Positions 24,870 through 36,949 of a stretch of DNA of 64,000 bases are shown here, in pieces. The stretch's first letter is position 1. The number at the start of each line of letters is the position of its first letter. A program made the translations under genes and the position numbers. The stretch spans positions 9,744 to 73,743 of the forward strand of contig JBBDYH010000144.1 in the NCBI GenBank assembly GCA_040901795.1, in the 5' to 3' direction. The stretch is from JBBDYH01 sp040901795. Its GTDB lineage: Bacteria > Planctomycetota > Planctomycetia > Pirellulales > JALHPA01. The notes under the pieces are model-generated. The model saw nothing but the letters and a program-made list of their open reading frames with translations. It was not told the DNA's origin and did no database searches.

Positions 24870-24888
24870 CCTCTCGCGGAGCGAGAGG
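24870..24888. repeat. Hairpin with GGA loop at convergent gene ends
   Basis: CCTCTCGC and GCGAGAGG flank GGA. Lies between the HMA gene (+) and the epimerase gene (-). Its core GCGGAGCGAG is shared with the hairpin inserted in the kinase gene at 50716-50751. Confidence 0.85.
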
Positions 24889-24889
24889 G

Positions 24890-26002
24890 CTACGATAGCC
24901 ATCCCTGGTCGCGGTACCACTCGAACGTCGTGCGAATCTGCCCGGGCAGATCATCATTCGTCTGAAAACCGAGTTGCTCCCGTGCTTTGGCCGGCGAACA
25001 AGTCCAATCGCCGGTCGTTGCTTCACGCCACTTGTCCCAGCCGAAGAACGTCGCGCGCCCGCGCGCTCTGGCGACGATCTCGTTGCAGCTCGCCAGGCAC
25101 CACATCACCGCCTTGGGCACCGAGACGTTCAAGACCCGACTGCGTCCAGCCGCCTGCGCCACCAGCCGGCCCAGTTCGGCATAAGTGATGCGTTGGTCGC
25201 TGGCAATGTAATAGAGACCTTGCCCGTTGTTGGAACTTGCGCCCGGACCTATTCTGCGACGCAGCATCCGCCGCGATAAATCAAAGCCTGCGGTTTCATT
25301 CGTCCAGTACGCAATGTCCTCGGCCGACTCGGCGGGCAATCGCTCACCGCGCTCGGCGGTCGCAATCAGTCCTTGCGCCAAGTCTTCCGCAAAGACGAGC
25401 GAGTACTGCTTGTAACGAAAACCGGGCATGAAATGCAGCGGCACGCGCTGCAACGCGCGAAACAGCTCTACGGACGTCGAGTCCCCCGGCCCCAAGACCA
25501 TCGGCGGCCGAACGATGCTGATCGGCAGCTTGTCTGCGACCGAGCGCGCGAACATCTCGGCCACGAGCTTGCTCATGCCATAGCGCGAAACCGGTCGCGG
25601 CGGATCAGCCTCGCGACGCGGCTGGCCACGCGGTGACGGTCCGGCGGCCGCCAGCGATGACACAAAAACCACGGCCGGAGGCGATGTGCGTTTTGCCGCC
25701 GCCGTCAATAGCTCCAGCGTGGCGCGCGCGTTCACCTGCAGAAACTCGCGTCGGCTGCGTGCCCGCGTCGCGCCGGCCAGGTGATAGACGATGTCGCAAT
25801 TGCTTAGTGCGGGCTCAAGGGGTTGCACATCCGTGAGCTCGGCTTCGATAATCCGGGCGCCAAGGCGTGTAAGAGTCGCAACGCGCTCGCGCTGCGAGGA
25901 TCGCCGCACCAGGCACGTCACTTCATCACCGCGGTCCACGAGCGCGCGGACCAAATGGAAGCCAATAAAGCCGCTGCCGCCAGTGACAAATGCGTTGGAC
26001 AC
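24890..26002 (-). CDS. NAD-dependent epimerase/dehydratase (extended SDR)
   Basis: 370 residues from a GTG at 26002, preceded by TTTGGAG at the right distance; the frame's first ATG at 26056 adds 18 residues unlike the family. Extended-SDR features: VTGGSGFIGFHLVRAL at the N-terminus, DIVYHLAGATRAR, VFVSSLAAAGPS and catalytic YGMSK. Later RPPMVLGPGD and LVFAEDLAQGL are typical of the sugar-epimerase/3-beta-HSD-like branch. The C-terminal part (CSPAKAREQLGF, then LPGQIRTTFEWYRDQGWL) matches the same group. Acts on a nucleotide sugar, sterol-like or flavonoid-like substrate; undecided. Divergent from the lipoprotein gene at 26112. Confidence 0.85.
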   Translation of the reverse strand: MSNAFVTGGSGFIGFHLVRALVDRGDEVTCLVRRSSQRERVATLTRLGARIIEAELTDVQPLEPALSNCDIVYHLAGATRARSRREFLQVNARATLELLTAAAKRTSPPAVVFVSSLAAAGPSPRGQPRREADPPRPVSRYGMSKLVAEMFARSVADKLPISIVRPPMVLGPGDSTSVELFRALQRVPLHFMPGFRYKQYSLVFAEDLAQGLIATAERGERLPAESAEDIAYWTNETAGFDLSRRMLRRRIGPGASSNNGQGLYYIASDQRITYAELGRLVAQAAGRSRVLNVSVPKAVMWCLASCNEIVARARGRATFFGWDKWREATTGDWTCSPAKAREQLGFQTNDDLPGQIRTTFEWYRDQGWLS

Positions 26003-26111
26003 GTGCGAACTCCAAATGCTCCATTGCCGTAAAGTACCCTGCCCCAGCGTCGGCAATCTACGTAAAATACACTGGTCTTCCTTTTTACACTCTCCGCAAG
26101 GAGCTTATTTC

Positions 26112-27482
26112 ATGAGTCTTTCCTTTCGACACACGGTCTCTGTCTTCTGTTTGGCCGGATTCGTGGTCTCATTGGCTGCACTCACCGGTTGCGAGCGTAT
26201 CGACGCCACCGCGAAGTCAAAAGCGCCTCCCTCGACTAGCAAACGAGATTGGAATGGGCCAAGGGAGTCCAGCGAGGGTCCGGCGGTCTCGAAAGGTACG
26301 AGAACCACGATCGAAAAAAATGCCGATCCGTCGGTAGGCGACGACTCGAGCAAGGGGGCCGAAAAAATCGACCTCACGGTCCCAACTGGGGACACGGAAG
26401 ACCTATTGGCACACCTCCGCAAGTTAGACGCGGTTCGCCTGGAGGAAGACACGCGGGAAGCCAAGGCCGAGTTTATTCAAGTCCAAAAGGCAATCATTGC
26501 GGCGGCGGATAAGCTGCTGACCCAACAAGACCTCAAGGAGGAGGCGCGCATCGAGGCCGTTACTTTGAAGTGGAACGCCTCGATCTTGCTCGTCAATTTG
26601 GATGATGAGGGGGCGGAGGAGCACTTTCTTGCGTTAGCCAACAAGCTTGTCGAGGACAAGAACCCCGCTGTGGCCAGGACTGCTCGCTTGCAGATACGGC
26701 AGCTCGAGATCATGCAAAGTCTTCGTGCCTTGGTGCAGGGCAAGACCAAGAGCACCGAAAAGTTGATGCAGGATTTGAACGTCATCCTCGGCGAAGAGGG
26801 ACTGCGGTATACGCAATACAACCTGGTCGAGCAGGCGGCTCGCATCCTCGAATCGCTGGAGAAGTTTGACGAGGCTGCCAAGATCTATGCGGGAATGGAA
26901 CGAGCCTTTCAGGCTTCCGGCGATGCGGAGCTTGCCGCCCAAGCGACCTTCAGAGCACAGCAAGCCGCGACCCGGCTGGGTTGGATCGGTAAAGAACCCG
27001 AACTTGCAGGCACTCGCCTCGATGGGAAATCGTTTGATCTGGATGAGCTCAAAGGCAAGGTGGTGCTTGTCGATTTTTGGGCCACCTGGTGCCCGCCTTG
27101 CATCGAAGAGCTGCCGAACGTGGTCGAAAACTATCAGAAATACCGCGACCGCGGATTCGAGGTTGTGGGCGTAAGTCTCGACGTCGATAAGGACGCTTTA
27201 GAGCGATTCGTGGCCGGTGAAAATCCCAGCAAAGAAAAGCTGGAGTGGGTGAACCTTTTCTGGAGCGAGGCGGGTGAAAGCATGGAAGCTAACCCCTATG
27301 AGAATCCGCTCGCTAAAAAGTTCGGTGTAGACGGTGTACCGTCGACCTTCCTTATAGATAAAGAAGGTAAGGTGATCTCGCTAGGCGTCCGTGGCGAACG
27401 GCTTGGTGAGAAATTGGCGGAGCTACTTGGCACGCCGGACGAGGCGCCAGACGAGGACGCCAAACCGGCGCGTGGTGAGTAA
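26112..27482 (+). CDS. Thioredoxin-like (TlpA/ResA-type) lipoprotein
   Basis: 456 residues from ATG 26112, preceded by AAGGAG. A signal peptide ends in a lipobox (SLAALTGC), so the protein is probably lipid-anchored in the envelope. Residues 25-90 are a flexible charged linker, 90-300 are helical and may form a TPR-like dimer or scaffold region. The C-terminal 150 residues are a TlpA/ResA fold: GKVVLVDFWATWCPPCIEEL with the redox pair CPPC near residue 328, VGVSLDVD, and the cis-Pro loop GVPSTFLIDKEG. It probably reduces or oxidises disulfides in envelope proteins such as cytochromes c. The usual planctomycete long N-terminal helical region is present, so the length is normal for the phylum. 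Confidence 0.87.
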   Translation: MSLSFRHTVSVFCLAGFVVSLAALTGCERIDATAKSKAPPSTSKRDWNGPRESSEGPAVSKGTRTTIEKNADPSVGDDSSKGAEKIDLTVPTGDTEDLLAHLRKLDAVRLEEDTREAKAEFIQVQKAIIAAADKLLTQQDLKEEARIEAVTLKWNASILLVNLDDEGAEEHFLALANKLVEDKNPAVARTARLQIRQLEIMQSLRALVQGKTKSTEKLMQDLNVILGEEGLRYTQYNLVEQAARILESLEKFDEAAKIYAGMERAFQASGDAELAAQATFRAQQAATRLGWIGKEPELAGTRLDGKSFDLDELKGKVVLVDFWATWCPPCIEELPNVVENYQKYRDRGFEVVGVSLDVDKDALERFVAGENPSKEKLEWVNLFWSEAGESMEANPYENPLAKKFGVDGVPSTFLIDKEGKVISLGVRGERLGEKLAELLGTPDEAPDEDAKPARGE

Positions 27483-27636
27483 CGCCTGGTAGCCGAACTC
27501 GCCAGAGTTCGGGAGGCCTGGATTCTGGCGATTCAGTTCCGCCGCCGCATGAAAACTGCTTGCATCGCATGCGTTGCGGGCTGATACTGGCCGTAGGATC
27601 TCATCGCGTGCCGTCCGCACCTTCAGGAATGGCACT

Positions 27637-30744
<3,108 letters not shown>

Positions 30745-30759
30745 GCGGAGGACTGAACC

Positions 30760-31665
30760 ATGGCAACCGTACTCGTGGTGGACGATTCGGCGGTTGACCG
30801 CCGGCTTGTGGCGGGACTTCTCAAACAGGCCAACTTGCAGGTGGAGCTGGCCGAAAACGGCAAAGAAGCGCTGCAGTGCCTCCGCTCGACGCCGGTCGAT
30901 CTGGTGGTGACCGACTTGCAAATGCCTGAGCTCGACGGTTTGGGTTTGGTGCGACAAATCCGCGACCACGGCCCCTACATGCCTGTGATCCTGATCACCG
31001 CCCACGGTAGCGAGGACCTGGCGATCGAGGCCCTGCACGCCGGCGCGGCCAGCTACGTGCCCAAGAGCGAGCTAGCTCAGTCGCTGGCTCAAGTCGTGGA
31101 CGAGGTGCTGGCACTGACGCGAGAAGACCGCAACTATGAGCGCTTGAACAAGTGCCAGACACGCGCCGAATTCACCTTTCTGCTCGAGAACGACACCGCA
31201 CTGGTCGACCCGATCGTCGATCTGGTGCAGCAATTGATCACCTCCCTCGGCCTGTGCGATACGACCGGCAAGCTCCGCACCGGGATGGCACTCCAGCAAG
31301 CGCTCACCAACGCCATCGTGCATGGAAATCTCGAGCTGACGACGGACCAGGTTCAGGACTCGCGCGAGGCGCTGGTTACGGGCCGCGGGCGAGGCCTCTT
31401 AGCCGAGCGGCAAAACGAGCGACCCTATTCCGATCGGCGGGTATTCGTGGATGTGCGGATTACTCGGGATGAGGCGCGGTTTATGATTCGCGATGAGGGA
31501 CCTGGGTTCGACGCGAGTCAGTACCGCCAGGACGGCGGCGCCGATGCGGAGCTCAAACGCGGACGCGGTATCCGGCTGATGCGGATGTTTATGGATGAGA
31601 TGGCCTACAACGAGCCGGGAAATGAGGTTACCATGGTCAAGTATCGCGAGAAGCGGCCAACCTGA
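30760..31665 (+). CDS. Response regulator with HATPase (anti-sigma-type) output domain
   Basis: 301 residues. The N-terminal receiver has VLVVDDSAVDRR, phospho-Asp about 51 in VVTDLQMPELDG and Lys in YVPKSEL. After a helical linker, residues 150-295 form a GHKL ATPase-like domain with ALTNAIVHGNLEL (N box), FMIRDEGPGFD and GRGIRLMRMFMDE (G boxes), as in RsbW/SpoIIAB-type anti-sigma kinases. A 30-residue insert sits between N and G1 boxes. A phosphorylated receiver controlling such a domain would allow the upstream hybrid kinase to govern partner switching. Ribosome site GCGGAGGA precedes the ATG. Surely co-transcribed with 27637-30744. Confidence 0.88.
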   Translation: MATVLVVDDSAVDRRLVAGLLKQANLQVELAENGKEALQCLRSTPVDLVVTDLQMPELDGLGLVRQIRDHGPYMPVILITAHGSEDLAIEALHAGAASYVPKSELAQSLAQVVDEVLALTREDRNYERLNKCQTRAEFTFLLENDTALVDPIVDLVQQLITSLGLCDTTGKLRTGMALQQALTNAIVHGNLELTTDQVQDSREALVTGRGRGLLAERQNERPYSDRRVFVDVRITRDEARFMIRDEGPGFDASQYRQDGGADAELKRGRGIRLMRMFMDEMAYNEPGNEVTMVKYREKRPT

Positions 31666-31874
31666 CTCCGTACAGTCTGTAAACGTCGGCTATTGGGCTT
31701 TATCGTCACGAACGGCTTGGCCCTACCCGCCGATTCCAATGACACAGATCGATCGCGGCTGGTCGGAATCGGCCTCCCAAACTCTTATTTTTATCCAAAT
31801 TCCTTGTATTCGTCCGATTCAGCGATTATTCTAGGCGAGTTATCGGGTTTTTCTTCCCATCCAGGGGGCCGTTC

Positions 31875-32525
31875 ATGCGTTCTGCCAAACCACGCACCGC
31901 CGCTATCATTGCGCTCCTCATACTCGTCTGGGGTGTTGCGCCCGCCGGCGCCGCGCCACTGGCGCCGGGCGGACTGCTGTTTCCCGCTCCGCTGGAAGCA
32001 CAGCCGACGGGTGGCGTGGTGATCGCTTCCTCGATCCAGCCAATTGTCGCTCCGACTTATACCGCCAACCTGGTCACCACGGTTATCCAGGGGGATACGA
32101 GCAATCTTCTTGGCGGGCTGACATTTACGTACGAGATTCAAGGCGTGGCAGGGACCGAAAGCATCAACCGGCTCAGTATCCTCGGATACGACAATATTTT
32201 GGTGGATGCGAGTTACCGTCTCCCGGCGCCTGGTGCTATTCCACCGGCATTCTATGACCGCGAGATGCCGGGCGATGCATTGGGTATCAGCTTTGCGGGA
32301 CCGCCGATCGGCCCCGGGCCAGTCCAACCGGGTCAATCGAGCGCGACGCTCGTGTTCCAGACGAACGCTCCCGCGCATGTACCAGCGCAAGCGTTTCTTA
32401 TCGATGGGGCGACGACTGGCGTCATCACGTTCGCGCCCATTCCCGAGCCGGCCACGTTGACGTTGTGCGGCATGGGCGCTCTGGGCTTGGCGCTCGCCTA
32501 TCGCCGCCGCCGAGCCAAATCGTAG
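31875..32525 (+). CDS. PEP-CTERM sorted extracellular protein
   Basis: 216 residues. N-terminal signal peptide (AAIIALLILVWGVAPAGA), a beta-rich middle of about 150 residues without a known domain, and a C-terminal PEP-CTERM sorting signal: PIPEPATLTLCGMGALGLAL followed by YRRRRAKS. Such signals direct export and processing by an exosortase, usually with exopolysaccharide. No exosortase gene is in the window. The middle resembles other planctomycete PEP-CTERM proteins only in style. The 200 bases upstream hold no gene. Confidence 0.87.
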   Translation: MRSAKPRTAAIIALLILVWGVAPAGAAPLAPGGLLFPAPLEAQPTGGVVIASSIQPIVAPTYTANLVTTVIQGDTSNLLGGLTFTYEIQGVAGTESINRLSILGYDNILVDASYRLPAPGAIPPAFYDREMPGDALGISFAGPPIGPGPVQPGQSSATLVFQTNAPAHVPAQAFLIDGATTGVITFAPIPEPATLTLCGMGALGLALAYRRRRAKS

Positions 32526-32587
32526 GGTGGGCTATGCCCACCGAGCACTGAATCGGGATGCGTTGGTGGGCAGAGCCCCAACCTACG
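32522..32587. repeat. Imperfect inverted repeat joining two convergent genes
   Basis: GTAGGGTGGGCTATGCCCACC on the left faces GGTGGGCAGAGCCCCAACCT on the right. The left arm starts at the stop of the PEP-CTERM gene, and the right arm contains the stop codon of the DUF1552 gene (32585-32583). Terminator function in both directions is plausible. Confidence 0.75.
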
Positions 32588-33893
32588 TCAAATCCGGCAG
32601 CACTCCGCCGTCACAAAGTTCCGGCTTGCCGAATGTCGACACCTGATGGCCAAAGGCGTGAGCCAGCGCCATGAGCAGGCGATTGTGCGCCGCCCGCTTG
32701 TACTTGAGCGAACGGCCCATCTTAAAGCCCAGGCCGTTGCCAACGAGCAAAAAGGGAATGTCGTTGTGCGTGTGCGAGTTGCCTTTGCCCAGCTCGTTGG
32801 TCCAGACAATGGTCGTGTTGTCTAGCAGAGAGCCATCGCCGCCTGGCTCGGGCGTATCGGACAGCTTCTGCACGAGGTAGAACAACTGCTCGCAGAACCA
32901 GCGATTGATCTTCAGCAACTTTGCCTGCGACTCGTCGTTGAGATCGGGATCGTGTGAGAGCGTGTGGTGCCCTTCCTCGACACCGATCCACTTCATCCGG
33001 GCGTTGCCGACGGAGTTGGTGAACTGCAACGAGGCCAGGCGGGCCATGTCGTTGGCCAGGCAGCTTACCAACAGGTCGATCTGCATCCGGCTGAGCTTCG
33101 GCATGTTGTCGTTTTCGTTGCGAATGCCGGGCTCAAGCGCGGGCGCTGGAGAGGCGTAGGTCTGTTGTTCGCTGGCTTGCAGCTCGCGCTCCATCTCGCG
33201 GACGAACGTCTCGTGCTCTTCCAAGAGCCGGCAATCTTCGGCGCTCAGCGACGCGCGCACCTTGCGCAGGTCCGCAGTCACGTCGTCGAGCACGCTCTTC
33301 AGCGTTTCGCGCTCTTGCACGCGGCCATACATTTTCTCGAACACCTGGTACGGGTCGTCAATGGGGGCCACCGGCTTGTTGGGTCCGGCATAGATCCATC
33401 GCGTCCACGGATCGGCGCGATCGGGCACGACCACACCCAACTCCATCGAGCCGAATCGCGTGCGCGTTTCCGGCTTGCTCTGCAGGAAGTCCTTGATCGC
33501 CTGGTCGACCGAGGGGCCGCTCGCCCAGCCGGCCGGCGTATCGGAGCCGCCTTGGATGTTGCCGGGGAAAAGCTCGATGCCGGTCAACAGGCAGCTCATT
33601 CCACGCATGTGGCCGTCGCCGTCGCCGCGGACTTTGTTCGACAACCCGCGCAGGAAAAGCATGCGGTCCTTGAACGGCGCCAAGGGCTCGACGATCTCCT
33701 TGAGCGTAAACTGATCCCCCTCCTCATCGGGCCAGAATTTGTTCGGCAATGTCCCGTTGGGGCTGAACATGAAGATCAGCCGTTGCTTTCGCGCAGTGGT
33801 ATTCGCAAAACCCAAACTCGGCAGGTTCATCACCAGTGGCAGCGCGGCGGCGGAGATGCCCAAGTCACGAAGGAACTGGCGGCGAGTGGTCAT
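32583..33893 (-). CDS. DUF1552 domain protein, Tat-exported
   Basis: 436 residues, the usual length. The N-terminus TTRRQFLRDLGISAAALPLV is a Tat-like signal ending in a hydrophobic stretch. The body matches planctomycete DUF1552: RLIFMFSPNGTLPNKFWP, MLFLRGLSNKV, HMRGMSCLLTG, PSVDQAIKDFL and near the end HTHNDIPFLLVG. In planctomycetes this gene type pairs with a DUF1587/1592/1588/1585 cytochrome protein; here that partner follows 163 bases downstream of... its own start, that is, upstream on the + coordinate side at 34057-36519, transcribed in the same direction and before this gene. Function of the pair is unproven; an extracytoplasmic redox role is inferred. Confidence 0.92.
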   Translation of the reverse strand: MTTRRQFLRDLGISAAALPLVMNLPSLGFANTTARKQRLIFMFSPNGTLPNKFWPDEEGDQFTLKEIVEPLAPFKDRMLFLRGLSNKVRGDGDGHMRGMSCLLTGIELFPGNIQGGSDTPAGWASGPSVDQAIKDFLQSKPETRTRFGSMELGVVVPDRADPWTRWIYAGPNKPVAPIDDPYQVFEKMYGRVQERETLKSVLDDVTADLRKVRASLSAEDCRLLEEHETFVREMERELQASEQQTYASPAPALEPGIRNENDNMPKLSRMQIDLLVSCLANDMARLASLQFTNSVGNARMKWIGVEEGHHTLSHDPDLNDESQAKLLKINRWFCEQLFYLVQKLSDTPEPGGDGSLLDNTTIVWTNELGKGNSHTHNDIPFLLVGNGLGFKMGRSLKYKRAAHNRLLMALAHAFGHQVSTFGKPELCDGGVLPDLT

Positions 33894-33896
33894 GGG

Positions 33897-33976
33897 AGGG
33901 TTCAGGGTTCGGGGTCCAGGGTTCAGGGTTCGGGGTTCAGGGTTCAGGGTTCGGGGTTCAGGGTTCAGGGTTCAGC
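33897..33976. repeat. GGGTTCAGGGTTCGGGGTTCAG minisatellite (7-8 base units)
   Basis: About ten tandem units of GGTTCAG or GGTTCGG lie directly upstream of the DUF1552 start codon (33893), occupying its expected ribosome-site region. Copy number is likely to vary between strains, which could affect expression. Confidence 0.85.
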
Positions 33977-34056
33977 AGGAATGACAAAGCCCGAATAACG
34001 AAACATCCGAACGGCGAAGCACAAATGACCAATAACCGTCGGCTTCTCAGTCATGG

Positions 34057-36519
34057 TTATTCAGTTTCTTGATTCTTGCTAGCTAGCTGCTGCGGCTCGA
34101 CGTTATGCAACACCGCCACCTTGGTAATCTCGACCAATAGCTTGCGAATATTGTAGCCGGATTCGGCAAAGGCTTTAACCAGGCGATCCGCGGTTTCGGG
34201 GCCATAGGCGGCGGCGGGCTGCTTGGCGACGTGCTGGAAGAGCTGATCGACAAAGCTGTGGTGGGCCTCGCTGCTGGCCGCGGCGTGCTCGGCCAGGTCC
34301 CGGGCCCCGGTGAGCCGGATCACCGCGCCATCCAGTGATGCAAACTCGCCCGTCGCGTCGATCGGCCGCTCCTTCTCCGCGGTGCGGAAGCGTCCTACGG
34401 CGTCGTAATGCTCCAGGCTGAAGCCCAACGGATTGATCACGCTGTGGCACGTCTGGCAGGCCTGCGATTTGGTCAGTTCGGTGACCTTTTCGCGCATGGT
34501 CATGTGCGGATCAAAACTGCCATCCATAAACTGAATGGCGGCCGGCGGCGGCCGCAGGGTCCGGCCGAGCAGCTTCCGCGTGGCAAACACGCCGCGGTGG
34601 ATCGGCGAACTCGATTTGTGATACGCCAAGGCGGATAACAGGTACGGGTGTGTGACGACGCCGGCCCGCTCTTTGGCGTTCAGCGAAACTTCGTGAAATC
34701 CGTCCTCCGCGGGGGTTTCGAGGCCGTAGAACCTTGCCAAACGTGCATTCACAAACCAATGGTTCGCCAGGATGAGCTGCCGGTAATCCGAAGTCTCACT
34801 CCAAACGACGTCGTCGACAAACATATCCAGCGACGTCCGCAGATCGGCGATCAGCGGCTCGTCGAAACCAGGGAACGACTGGGCGTCCTTGGAAACATCT
34901 TCCGCCTCGTCGAATGGCAGCCACTCGTGAAAGAATTCGCGGACCTTCGACTTTGCGCGGGCGTTGGCCAGCAAGCGATGTGCGTGCTCGGTGATCTGCT
35001 CGTCGGTCTGCAATCGCCCTTCGGCCGCGGCGGTAACGAGCGCCTCGTCGGGAATTGAATCCCACAAAGCGAGGGCCAGCCGAGACGCGACGGCGTACTC
35101 CCGAGGGCCGGCGGCAATCTCTGGATAAAGGAACCGCGGCGACTTCAGAATGAGCAGCACCGACCGCTTGACCGAGGTGTCGACGTCGGCCGATTCTGTG
35201 AAGCGCGAATCGACGAAGAACTGCTTTTGCTCATCGGCCAACGGCCGGCGGAAGGCCCGCTCGGCCAGGCACGTGCAAAGCTGTATCGCACGCTCTTTGC
35301 GGTTTGCATCGTTACGCCGGTCATCGGCCCGTTTTCCCCGGTTGCCTGGCGGGTCGCTTGGTGAGCGGCCTCTGCGCCGTTCGCCGGCGGGGCGGACGCC
35401 CGTCAGTTCATCGAGGTGCTCCACGACGTAATCGGCCACCTCGATCGCGGCATCGGTCGTCGCTTTGTCCCAGATCTTCGACACGGCGGTGCCGCGCGGG
35501 TACCCGGTGCTGCTATCGTCCGGAGGAAAGGCCGTGGAGACGACCATCGTCTCGGGCACGACGCTGGGCGTCAGGTAACGCGCGGGAATGGTTTCGAGCG
35601 CCTTGTGGGGCGGCCGCCAACGAAGGACAATCGACGCCGACTTGTCCTTGTACTTGAACGTGTCGAGACGGAGCGGATAGGCGCGGCCGCCTAACAAGCG
35701 GATCGTCGCGGTGTGCTCGCGGGGCTCGGCGCCCGAGCTGACCCACTCATCGATCAGCGTCTGATCAACATCGTTGACCCACAGGCGAACGCCGTTCTGT
35801 GACTTAACGACAAATTCGTATTCGCCGGTCTCTTCGACGATCAACGAGCCTTGCCAGCGGATGGAAAACTCCGCCGCGCCGATGCTGTCGGCGGGGCTTT
35901 TGTCGGCGAAGTCGAACTCGATTTGCGGATCGATGCGGTCGAGCACGTTTTTATCGCGGGCAAAGTTGCGGGCGTTGTAGTAATCGCCGGCCAGGCCGCC
36001 GCGGTCATCGAGGGCGGTCTTCTCGCGGAAGCTGCCGATCAGGTCGGCGACGGAGTTCAGGTATTGCGCCACCGTGAGGCGCGACAGCTCGATCCGCGGC
36101 GGCTTATGTCGGGCGCGGGCGTCGGCGGTATAGAAGGCTTCATAGATGTACTCGGCCACGCGTTTGGCCTCTTCGCCGGTGATTATGCCGGGATCATCCT
36201 CGGGCATGGTCTCAACGATGATCTCGGTCAAATCGGCGATCGAACGGTCACCATAAAGCGGTTCGTCGTGCTTTTCGGCCACGCCTTCACCCTGGGCGCC
36301 GTGGCAGGAGGCGCAAAGGCTCGTGTAGATCTCTTTGCCGGTGAACTTCTCGGTGGGCGCGTCGTCGGTGGACGGCGTGACGGGCTTTTCGACCGCCTGC
36401 ACTGCTGGCTTCTTTTTATCCGTGCTCGCCTCGTTTTCGTCTGAGATCGAGGCCCGCGCGAGCATCGCAACACAGGCGCAACTACATACGACGAGCGAGA
36501 TTAGGTGACGATTCTTCAT
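34057..36519 (-). CDS. Planctomycete cytochrome c / DUF1587-PA14-DUF1595-1592-1588-1585 protein
   Basis: 820 residues from ATG 36519, chosen for the signal peptide-like MKNRHLISLVVCSCACVAML; the frame extends to 36696 without coding character. Order of domains: cytochrome c with CASCH (Cys69, Cys72, His73), DUF1587 (IELSRLTVAQYLNSVADLIG), a PA14-like beta-sandwich (about 150-290, FSIRWQGSLIVEETGEYEF), then DUF1595, DUF1592 (FFHEWL, LRTSLDMFVDDVV), DUF1588 (HRGVFATRKLLGRTLRPPP) and DUF1585 (GYNIRKLLVEI). A second heme-like CQTCH occurs in DUF1588. An Arg-rich insert (about 390-415) is unusual. Proposed extracytoplasmic heme protein working with DUF1552. Confidence 0.92.
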   Translation of the reverse strand: MKNRHLISLVVCSCACVAMLARASISDENEASTDKKKPAVQAVEKPVTPSTDDAPTEKFTGKEIYTSLCASCHGAQGEGVAEKHDEPLYGDRSIADLTEIIVETMPEDDPGIITGEEAKRVAEYIYEAFYTADARARHKPPRIELSRLTVAQYLNSVADLIGSFREKTALDDRGGLAGDYYNARNFARDKNVLDRIDPQIEFDFADKSPADSIGAAEFSIRWQGSLIVEETGEYEFVVKSQNGVRLWVNDVDQTLIDEWVSSGAEPREHTATIRLLGGRAYPLRLDTFKYKDKSASIVLRWRPPHKALETIPARYLTPSVVPETMVVSTAFPPDDSSTGYPRGTAVSKIWDKATTDAAIEVADYVVEHLDELTGVRPAGERRRGRSPSDPPGNRGKRADDRRNDANRKERAIQLCTCLAERAFRRPLADEQKQFFVDSRFTESADVDTSVKRSVLLILKSPRFLYPEIAAGPREYAVASRLALALWDSIPDEALVTAAAEGRLQTDEQITEHAHRLLANARAKSKVREFFHEWLPFDEAEDVSKDAQSFPGFDEPLIADLRTSLDMFVDDVVWSETSDYRQLILANHWFVNARLARFYGLETPAEDGFHEVSLNAKERAGVVTHPYLLSALAYHKSSSPIHRGVFATRKLLGRTLRPPPAAIQFMDGSFDPHMTMREKVTELTKSQACQTCHSVINPLGFSLEHYDAVGRFRTAEKERPIDATGEFASLDGAVIRLTGARDLAEHAAASSEAHHSFVDQLFQHVAKQPAAAYGPETADRLVKAFAESGYNIRKLLVEITKVAVLHNVEPQQLASKNQETE

Positions 36520-36742
36520 CGACGTCGATGTGACCCTTGAGGCGTGACGTAATTGGCGGGGAACTGCAAAAACCAAGCCGCTTGGATACAGCGGTATCGG
36601 TAGCCGGGGACCCAAAGCGGGGTGGGCGCGACGGCGATTTATTTTAGCGAGTGGAGGGGGTTGGAAGCAACTATTTGTGTTTTCCTCGCGTATCACAGTA
36701 CGTAGCGGGGACGGAATAGTTTGTAGGGTGACCTAAAAAAGC

Positions 36743-36949
36743 ATGATGAAATTCCAGTTCAGTCTCCGAAGTCTGATGGTCATGATTGCGATTGCCGGTT
36801 GCTTGTCGGCCGTTGCTCCTCGTGTGTATCGAAAGTGGGACCACTATAGGCAACGGCAAAAAGTTTTTAATAGTTTGAAAATCATAATTGGCCGCCCGAT
36901 GACGAATCTTCTCAATGAAAGTCCCGCGACTGAGAACGCATGCGGATGA
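36743..36949 (+). CDS. Small planctomycete 'FSLRSL' membrane protein
   Basis: 68 residues. Begins KFQFSLRSLMVMIAIAGCLSA, the very common planctomycete start in which a short amphipathic FSLRxL segment precedes one membrane helix. The remainder is basic (VYRKWDHYRQRQKVF) with no known fold. Its last 38 bases overlap the 3' end of dnaE2 on the opposite strand, so it may have been shortened. Weak ribosome site. Function unknown for the whole group. Confidence 0.55.
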   Translation: MMKFQFSLRSLMVMIAIAGCLSAVAPRVYRKWDHYRQRQKVFNSLKIIIGRPMTNLLNESPATENACG

